DNA of 64,000 bases from SW4 sp042466115 (GTDB lineage: Bacteria > Pseudomonadota > Alphaproteobacteria > Rhodobacterales > Rhodobacteraceae). Location of the stretch: NCBI RefSeq assembly GCF_042466115.1, contig NZ_JAXHBQ010000001.1:1488001-1552000 (forward strand), in the 5' to 3' direction. The notes under the pieces are model-generated. The model did no database searches. It was not told the origin of the DNA and saw only the letters and a list, made by a program, of their open reading frames with translations. The translations under genes were made by a program, and so were the position numbers. Shown here one piece after another: positions 58,766 through 64,000 of this stretch. Position 1 is the stretch's first letter; each line of letters starts with the position of its first letter.

Positions 58766-59337
58766 CCCGTGTGTTCTGGGTGCGCCACGGTCCGACCCAT
58801 GAAAAAGCGTTCGTCGGACATCGCGATGTGCCCGCCGATCTGTCCGACACGGCTCAGATTGCGCGAATTGATACCTACCTTCCTGTTGATGCCCTGATCG
58901 TGTCCTCGGACCTGTCGCGCGCCGTTGATACGGCCAACGCCATCCAGAACGCACGCACCCGCCTGCCCCACAGCAGCGATCTGCGCGAATTTGATTTTGG
59001 CGATTGGGACGGGTTGCACCACAGCGAGGTGGCCGCGCGCGACCCCGATCTTGTGCGTCAGTTTTGGGAAAACCCCGGTAAACTGGCAGCCCCCAACGGC
59101 GAAAGCTGGAACATGGTTGCGACCCGCGTCAACGCCGCGATTGACGGGATCGCCGCCGAAAACCCGCGCCGCGACATCATCGCTGTCGCGCATATCGGCG
59201 TGATCATGACGCAAATTCAGCGGGCCGGCGGGTGCACCGCATATCACGCCATGAGCCACCAGATCGCCAACTTTTCGATCACCGAGATCCAGATGTGGCC
59301 CACGATGGGAGTCGCGCGGATCAATCACCTTCCGTGA
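58762..59337 (+). CDS. cobC: histidine phosphatase, probably alpha-ribazole phosphatase CobC
   Basis: The product is 191 residues. The phosphoglycerate mutase-like catalytic motif VRHGPTHE is at residues 7-14, LSRAVDTA near 55, EFDFGDWDG near 75, and the second catalytic His in VAHIGVIM. The coupling to cobU suggests dephosphorylation of alpha-ribazole phosphate or adenosylcobalamin phosphate. The family is broad, so the substrate is inferred from context. Confidence 0.82.
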   Translation: MTRVFWVRHGPTHEKAFVGHRDVPADLSDTAQIARIDTYLPVDALIVSSDLSRAVDTANAIQNARTRLPHSSDLREFDFGDWDGLHHSEVAARDPDLVRQFWENPGKLAAPNGESWNMVATRVNAAIDGIAAENPRRDIIAVAHIGVIMTQIQRAGGCTAYHAMSHQIANFSITEIQMWPTMGVARINHLP

Positions 59338-59395
59338 TGACATTGCGCACAAATTTGCGCTGGGCGCAGGCACCGCATCGCCCTAGGATTTGCCC

Positions 59396-60085
59396 ATGAC
59401 GTATGAATTGTTCCTTGGAAATCGCCTTTATTTCAGCTGGTCCATCGCGGCCTTCATGATGTTTGAACACTTTGGTCTGGCCGATCAGGTCACGATTACC
59501 GTGTTTCAGCCGCAATCTGAAAGCGACGTCAAACGCCACCTGTCCCAGCTTGCACCCGCGCGCACCCTGCCGACGATGCGCACGCCTGAAGGGGTGATCG
59601 TGTCCGACAGCATGGCCATCGCCGAGGAACTGGCGAGCCGTCATCCCGACATTGCGTTCTGGCCGCGCGATCCGGCAAACCGCACCGTGGCGCGCACCCT
59701 GGCCAACGAAATGCATTCCAGCTTTGGTGGCTTGCGCGGCAACTGGCCGGTGAACCTGCGCCACGCCTACGTGCCTGTCACGCCGCCCTCCGAAATCGCC
59801 GCCGAACTTGACCGGCTTGAACTGATCTGGAGCAATGCGCGCAAGGTTACAGGCGCAACTGGCCCGTGGCTTTGCGGTGATTATTGCCTTGCCGATGCGA
59901 TCTTTGCGCCAATGGCGGCGCGGCTCGCGGCCTATGGGTTCGATACGCGACCCACAACCAAAGCCTATGTCGCGGCCCACCTCGCCGATCCCGCGTTCCG
60001 CAAATGGCGTGCAAACGGTCTGGAACTTGATCCCGAAATGCCGAAATTCGAGCTGGATTTGCCCCACGCCGACTGGCCGAACTAG
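59396..60085 (+). CDS. glutathione S-transferase family protein
   Basis: The product is 229 residues. A thioredoxin-like N-terminal domain (MTYELFLGNRLYFSWSIAAF, then TLPTMRTPEGVIVSDSMAIAEEL with the cis-Pro and the glutathione-binding SD/ES pair) and an alpha-helical C-terminal domain ending GPWLCGDYCLADAIFAPMA are present. It resembles the small bacterial GST group. The catalytic residue is probably Ser15 of YFSWS, an inference. A TTG six bases upstream is an alternative start. Confidence 0.88.
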   Translation: MTYELFLGNRLYFSWSIAAFMMFEHFGLADQVTITVFQPQSESDVKRHLSQLAPARTLPTMRTPEGVIVSDSMAIAEELASRHPDIAFWPRDPANRTVARTLANEMHSSFGGLRGNWPVNLRHAYVPVTPPSEIAAELDRLELIWSNARKVTGATGPWLCGDYCLADAIFAPMAARLAAYGFDTRPTTKAYVAAHLADPAFRKWRANGLELDPEMPKFELDLPHADWPN

Positions 60086-60092
60086 CCACACG

Positions 60093-60134
60093 TTAACCAT
60101 TCTTAAACGCCTTTCCTGCCAAACCGTTAACCAC
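60093..60134. promoter_or_regulatory. two CtrA-like half-sites in front of yifB
   Basis: TTAACCAT (60093-60100) followed by TTAA (60103-60106), and TTAACCAC (60127-60134). The first gives TTAA-N6-TTAA, one base short of the classical CtrA TTAA-N7-TTAA spacing. TTAACCAT is a known alphaproteobacterial CtrA-type octamer. Confidence 0.5.
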
Positions 60135-60154
60135 GAATGGAAGGGACGGGAAAC

Positions 60155-61669
60155 ATGGTTGCACTGACCTATACGGTGGCTTTTGAAGGGGTCGAGGCGC
60201 GCCAGGTCGAGGTGCAATGCGCCATTTCGCCCGGAATGCCCGCGTTTTCCATTGTCGGACTTCCCGACAAGGCCGTGTCCGAGGCCCGCGAACGGGTCCG
60301 CGCAGCACTGACAGCGATGGCCATCGCCCTGCCGTCCAAGCGGATCACGATCAACATGTCGCCCGCCGACCTGCCCAAGGAAGGGTCGCACTATGACCTG
60401 CCCATCGCCGTGGCGCTGCTCTCGGCGCTCGACATCATCCCGCAGGACAAGGCACAGGAAACGCTGGCATTGGGGGAGCTTTCACTGGATGGCACATTGG
60501 TGCCGGTCGTCGGCGCATTGCCCGCTGCGATGGCCGCCGCAAGCGAAGAGCGCACCCTGCTTTGCCCGCAGGCCTGCGGGGCCGAGGCCGCATGGGTCGG
60601 CGCGGCCAATGTGATCGGCGCGCGGTCACTTGCAGACGTCGTGCGTCATTTCACCGGCCAGTCGGTCATTGCCCCAGCCAAACCCGGCGAGGTCACGCGC
60701 CCGACCCGCGCGCGCGACCTGCGCGATGTGAAGGGGCAGGAACGCGCCAAACGGGCACTGGAAATCGCGGCCGCCGGACGGCACCATCTGTTGATGGTCG
60801 GATCACCCGGTTCGGGGAAGTCCATGTTGGCGGCACGGCTTGCGGGTATTTTGCCGCCCCTTGATCCGGCCGAAGCGTTGGAAACCTCGATGATCCATTC
60901 GCTGTCAGGCTTGCTGGACGAAGGCGGCATCAGCCGCGAGCGCCCCTTTCGCGAACCCCACCATACGGCGTCCATGGCAGCAATTGTCGGCGGCGGGCGG
61001 GGTGCCAAACCAGGCGAAATCAGTCTGGCCCATAACGGCGTGTTGTTCATGGATGAATTCCCCGAATTTTCGCGCACCGTTCTCGAAACCCTGCGCCAGC
61101 CTATCGAAACAGGCGATGTGGTGGTGGCGCGGGCCAATGCGCATGTGCGGTACCCCTGCAAATTCATGCTGATCGCAGCGGCAAACCCCTGTAAATGCGG
61201 GTATTTGTCGGACCCGGCCCGCGCCTGCGCCCGTGTCCCGCAATGCGGCGAGGACTATCTGGGTCGCATTTCCGGCCCGTTGATGGACCGCTTTGATCTG
61301 CGCGTCGAAGTGCCGCCCGTTGCCTTTTCCGACCTTGATCTGCCTGCATCCGGCGACAGTTCGGCGCAAGTCGCCGCCCGCGTTGCCACCGCGCGCGATG
61401 TGCAGGCCGCGCGGTTCGCGGGGCATGCAGATGTGCGGGTCAACGCCGACATGGAAGGCGCACTACTCGAGGAAATCGCCACGCCTGACAGCGAGGGGCG
61501 CGCGTTGCTGACCAAGGTCGCGGAACGGTTTGGCCTATCAGCGCGGGGCTATCACCGCGTGCTGCGGGTCGCGCGCACCATTGCCGATCTGGACGGGGAA
61601 TCGGACGTGCGCCAACCTCACGTGGCCGAAGCCGTGAGTTACCGTTTGGCGCTGGCCAGCGAGGTGTGA
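60155..61669 (+). CDS. yifB: YifB/ComM family Mg-chelatase-like AAA ATPase
   Basis: The product is 504 residues. The N-terminal ChlI-like domain (TVAFEGVEARQVEVQ...GLPDKAVSEARERVR), Walker A GSPGSGKS (about 216-223), Walker B LFMDEF, and sensor AANPCKCGY are present, and a C-terminal helical domain follows. ComM helicases help branch migration during natural transformation. The ATG at 60155 with GGGACGGGA upstream was chosen over one at 60137. Its 3' end overlaps the convergent hydrolase gene by 31 bases. Confidence 0.93.
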   Translation: MVALTYTVAFEGVEARQVEVQCAISPGMPAFSIVGLPDKAVSEARERVRAALTAMAIALPSKRITINMSPADLPKEGSHYDLPIAVALLSALDIIPQDKAQETLALGELSLDGTLVPVVGALPAAMAAASEERTLLCPQACGAEAAWVGAANVIGARSLADVVRHFTGQSVIAPAKPGEVTRPTRARDLRDVKGQERAKRALEIAAAGRHHLLMVGSPGSGKSMLAARLAGILPPLDPAEALETSMIHSLSGLLDEGGISRERPFREPHHTASMAAIVGGGRGAKPGEISLAHNGVLFMDEFPEFSRTVLETLRQPIETGDVVVARANAHVRYPCKFMLIAAANPCKCGYLSDPARACARVPQCGEDYLGRISGPLMDRFDLRVEVPPVAFSDLDLPASGDSSAQVAARVATARDVQAARFAGHADVRVNADMEGALLEEIATPDSEGRALLTKVAERFGLSARGYHRVLRVARTIADLDGESDVRQPHVAEAVSYRLALASEV

Positions 61670-62535
61670 ACCACCCGCGAAATCTGACCGATCGTCACCT
61701 CGGACTCAGGCAATTGCCAACCGGGAAAAATGGGCCAGACATGCGGCAGATTATGTTCTTCGGTAAGAACGGCATCAACGCCCTGGTCGACCAAAGCCGC
61801 GACCATGCGACGGGAATCATCATACAGGATTTCCGCGTCACCAACCCAGATGCGCACGGGTGCGGCCCCGACAAAATTCGCAAACAGTGGCGACGCGCGC
61901 GGATCATCGGCATCTGCGCCAGACAAGTACCCATCACGGCTTTCGGCCATGCGTTCGGGCGGTAAAACCACTTCGGTGTTTGCATTTCCTGTCATGCTGT
62001 CACCCGACAGGGTCAAGTCTGTCAACGGCGACAAAACCCAAACCACAAGCGGTTGCGCCAACCCGGCACTGCAGATCTGTGCCAATAGCGAAAGCGCCAA
62101 ACCACCGCCCGCGCTGTCACCGGCCAGGATCACCGGACCTTGCGCAGCCAGTTCGCGATACACGCGCAACGCTGCGTCGGGCGCAGCAGGAAACGGGTTT
62201 TCAGGCGCAAGCGGATATTTTGGCAAGATCACACGCAGTCCGCACTTTTGCGAAATCCGCTTTGCGAAACCGTAATACGCCGTGGGACTGCCAAAAAAGT
62301 ATCCGCCACCATGAAAATACAGGATCGGCACGCCGTCAGTTGGCCCGACCTCCATGACTTCGATCCCGCCAATGCGTGCCATTCGTGCGTCGCGTGGCGG
62401 CCCGTAAAACAGACGCATCTGCCCCGCAAACCGCTTGCGTGCCCGTTCGGGTTGCGCGGCTGACAAACGCGCCATCGCAGGCCGCTGGAACGCCCTTAAC
62501 CATCGGTTCAAAAGGCGGGTGCGCAAGCTAGGCAC
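61639..62535 (-). CDS. alpha/beta hydrolase (HSL-like)
   Basis: The product is 298 residues of the hormone-sensitive-lipase-type group: oxyanion motif HGGGYFFGS, nucleophile GDSAGGG, then Asp in VGDAEILYDD and His in NLPHVWPIF. Likely an esterase; the substrate is unknown. The start is probably the GTG at 62535, which overlaps the gshB stop by eight bases and gives the family-like N-terminus (PSLRTRLLNRWL). An ATG at 62472 is an alternative. The gene is the last of the rsmI-yraN-gshB strand block and overlaps the yifB end by 31 bases. Confidence 0.87.
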   Translation of the reverse strand: MPSLRTRLLNRWLRAFQRPAMARLSAAQPERARKRFAGQMRLFYGPPRDARMARIGGIEVMEVGPTDGVPILYFHGGGYFFGSPTAYYGFAKRISQKCGLRVILPKYPLAPENPFPAAPDAALRVYRELAAQGPVILAGDSAGGGLALSLLAQICSAGLAQPLVVWVLSPLTDLTLSGDSMTGNANTEVVLPPERMAESRDGYLSGADADDPRASPLFANFVGAAPVRIWVGDAEILYDDSRRMVAALVDQGVDAVLTEEHNLPHVWPIFPGWQLPESEVTIGQISRVVHTSLASAKR

Positions 62536-63469
62536 GGCGGCGCTCGATCGCTTGCCAGATTTTCTCGGCAATGTTGGTGCCATCGAATCGTTCCAGTTCC
62601 TGAATGCCGGTGGGTGAGGTCACGTTGATTTCCGTGAGCCAGTCGCCAATCACGTCAATCCCGACAAACACCTGACCTTTTTCGCGCAACAGCGGGCCGA
62701 TGCGCGCGCAAATCTCAAGGTCGCGCGGGGTAAGGTCAACTTTTTCGGCGCGCCCGCCCACATGCATGTTGGACCGCGTTTCGCCCTTGGCAGGCACGCG
62801 GTTGATTGCGCCCACAGGTTCGCCGTCAACCAGAATGACCCGCTTGTCGCCCGCAGACACAGCGGGCAGGAATTTCTGCGCGATCAGCGGTTCGTTGTTA
62901 ATGCCCGTGAACATTTCATGAAGCGAGGCGAGGTTGCCGTCCTCGGCGTGCAGCTTGAACACGCCAGCACCGCCATTGCCGTAAAGCGGTTTCAGGATGA
63001 TATCACCGTGGCGGGCGCGAAAGGCGCGCAGCGTATCCAGATCGCGCGCGACAGCCGTCGGCGGTGTCAGATCGGGAAAGTCCAGAACCAGCAGTTTTTC
63101 AGGATAGTTGCGCACCCAAAACGGGTCATTCACCACCAGCGTGTCGGGATGAATCCGGTCGAGCAGATGGGTTGTCGTGATATATCCCATGTCGAACGGC
63201 GGGTCCTGACGCAGCCAGACCACATCGAAATCGGCCAGATCAACCTCGGTCTCCGCGCCCAGCGCAAAGTGATTGCCCACCTCGCGTTTGACAGTCAGCG
63301 GCCAGCCGCGCGCGGTGATCCGCCCCTCTTGATAGGCAAGCCTGTCAGGCGTGTAATAAAACAGGGAATGGCCGCGCGCCTGCGCTTCTTCGGCGATGCG
63401 GAAGGTGCTGTCAGCGTCGATATTGATCGGCCCGATCGGGTCCATCTGAAACGCAACTTTGAGGGTCAT
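62528..63469 (-). CDS. gshB: glutathione synthetase
   Basis: The product is 313 residues of the ATP-grasp family. It begins MTLKVAFQMDPIGPINIDADSTF, and shows LRQDPPFDMGYITTTHLLD, KPLYGNGGAGVF and the C-terminal FVGIDVIGDWLTEINVTSPTGIQEL. It joins gamma-Glu-Cys and glycine. An upstream GTG directly before the ATG is a less likely start. Family gene order rsmI-yraN-gshB is kept. Confidence 0.97.
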   Translation of the reverse strand: MTLKVAFQMDPIGPINIDADSTFRIAEEAQARGHSLFYYTPDRLAYQEGRITARGWPLTVKREVGNHFALGAETEVDLADFDVVWLRQDPPFDMGYITTTHLLDRIHPDTLVVNDPFWVRNYPEKLLVLDFPDLTPPTAVARDLDTLRAFRARHGDIILKPLYGNGGAGVFKLHAEDGNLASLHEMFTGINNEPLIAQKFLPAVSAGDKRVILVDGEPVGAINRVPAKGETRSNMHVGGRAEKVDLTPRDLEICARIGPLLREKGQVFVGIDVIGDWLTEINVTSPTGIQELERFDGTNIAEKIWQAIERRRA

Positions 63470-63537
63470 CACGGGCTTCCTGTTTCACTGTCCCGTCTTA
63501 GATGGCCTAGGCTAGCTACAGGTGCAAGGCGCGCGCG

Positions 63538-63894
63538 CTAGAATTCCTGAAAGGCGTTTTCAAGGATCGCGATTTCACCGATCCCGTTCACTGTCGCAAG
63601 ATCAAAGCGCACATCCGTCAACTGGCCGCGCGGCTGGGTGCCCAGAAATTCGCTGGCCGCCATGCTGATCCGGTCCATCTGGTGGCGCGACAGACTTTGG
63701 GCCGCGCGCCCGTGACTGCGGCTTTTCTTGACCTCGACGAAAATCAGGCCATCGCCGCTTTGCACGATCAAATCAATCTCGCCGCCCTTGCCCCGCCAGC
63801 GGCGGGATACGACCGTGCAACCACGGCGCTGATAATCCTGCGCAACCGCGTCCTCGGCAGATAGGCCTGCGTGATAAGACGTGATCCCGCTCAT
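63538..63894 (-). CDS. YraN family protein (UPF0102)
   Basis: The product is 118 residues with a restriction-endonuclease-like fold: AEDAVAQDYQRRGCTVVSRRWRGKGGEIDLIVQSG and FVEVKKSRSHG, containing the nuclease-like GEIDLI...EVK signature. The function is unproven. It overlaps the rsmI stop by ATGA, as is usual for this pair. Confidence 0.93.
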   Translation of the reverse strand: MSGITSYHAGLSAEDAVAQDYQRRGCTVVSRRWRGKGGEIDLIVQSGDGLIFVEVKKSRSHGRAAQSLSRHQMDRISMAASEFLGTQPRGQLTDVRFDLATVNGIGEIAILENAFQEF

Positions 63895-64000
63895 GTATCA
63901 TCCTCAAGTTTCAGGGCCATTTGATAGACATCGCGCCGCGCCAGTCCGAACGCGCCCGCAACAGCCGTTGCCGCATCCTTGACCCGCATCGTTTTCATCG
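63891..64000 (-). CDS. rsmI: 16S rRNA (cytidine(1402)-2'-O)-methyltransferase RsmI, C-terminal end (partial)
   Basis: Only the last 35 or so codons are inside the window. They read MKTMRVKDAATAVAGAFG then LARRDVYQMALKLEDDT, the typical RsmI C-terminal helix-turn-helix with RR(D/E)xYQ. The rest lies beyond the right edge. The gene overlaps yraN by ATGA, which supports the call. RsmI methylates C1402 of 16S rRNA. Confidence 0.85.
   Translation of the reverse strand, partial: MKTMRVKDAATAVAGAFGLARRDVYQMALKLEDDT

Noticed and set aside
58762..59337. Phosphoglycerate mutase of glycolysis
   Set aside because: The RHG motif fits, but length and coupling to cobU favour the CobC-type phosphatase.
1..64000. 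tRNA, rRNA, CRISPR arrays, insertion sequences or prophage
   Set aside because: No T-loop-like GGTTCGA patterns with acceptor pairing, no regularly spaced repeats, and no transposase, integrase or phage structural motifs were seen.

Overview
This window looks like a chromosomal segment of a marine-type alphaproteobacterium of the order Rhodobacterales (Roseobacter-like). The evidence is its high GC content, dense ATGA-coupled operons, and family-typical genes: DUF2125, DUF1489, the HisS-HisZ-HisG block with short-form HisG, a B12-dependent ribonucleotide reductase, a fused MrpA/MrpB antiporter, RpoH of the RpoHII type, a membrane-anchored MoeB, and the RsmI-YraN-GshB block. The genus cannot be fixed from the sequence alone. 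No rRNA, tRNA, CRISPR array, insertion sequence, integrase or prophage gene was seen. No gene-free stretch exceeds about 200 bases.

Layout. 1-1.7 kb: ExbB/MotA-like plus MotB-like membrane pair (the second runs off the left edge). 1.8-9.8 kb: ChaC, DUF2125, extensin-like protein, hisC-tyrC, rpsD with promoter, leader and terminator, an M50 peptidase, a Hint-domain protein and an LpxR-like outer membrane protein. 10-17 kb: a split DUF606 transporter pair and the mrpA(B)CDEFG antiporter operon, which has a frameshift inside the fused AB subunit. 17-23 kb: nrdJ, DUF1489, hisS-hisZ-hisG, slyX. 23.4-29.3 kb: a lipoprotein, dnaE, and an ArsR-SRPBCC-SRPBCC operon with a clear palindromic operator. 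29.4-38.9 kb: xdhABC followed by a BMP-type nucleoside/purine ABC transporter, closed by a strong terminator. 39-44.5 kb: FAD oxidoreductase, HNH protein, Cys-less Hint protein, EF-hand protein, and a GcvT-fused dehydrogenase. 44.7-49.9 kb: panC-panB, a small lipoprotein, a lipase-like protein, a D-2-hydroxyacid dehydrogenase, an SH3 protein and a CDF metal exporter. 50-58.1 kb: M3 peptidase, amino-acid ABC permease and binding protein, moeB-dut, coaBC, chaN, rpoH. 58.2-64 kb: cobU-cobC, a GST, yifB/comM, an alpha/beta hydrolase, gshB, yraN and the end of rsmI.

The strongest functional unit is the purine block: the ABC transporter would import nucleosides or purine bases, XdhAB would oxidise hypoxanthine/xanthine, and XdhC would mature the molybdenum cofactor. 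MoeB elsewhere in the window serves the same cofactor. B12 use (NrdJ) and B12 salvage (CobU, CobC) both occur here. PanB, PanC and CoaBC cover three parts of coenzyme A synthesis, and GshB, ChaC and a GST touch glutathione metabolism.

The most useful regulatory observations are a TGATCC-N18-TAATAC promoter in front of rpoH, CtrA-like TTAACCAT sites in front of yifB/comM, a perfect GTAACAAT-N8-ATTGTTAC inverted repeat in front of panC, the ArsR operator, and the rpsD leader. I did not find a clearly new multi-gene system. The best candidates for something undescribed are the 99-residue membrane protein between the two nucleoside-transporter permeases, the Cys-less Hint protein, and the membrane-tethered MoeB.
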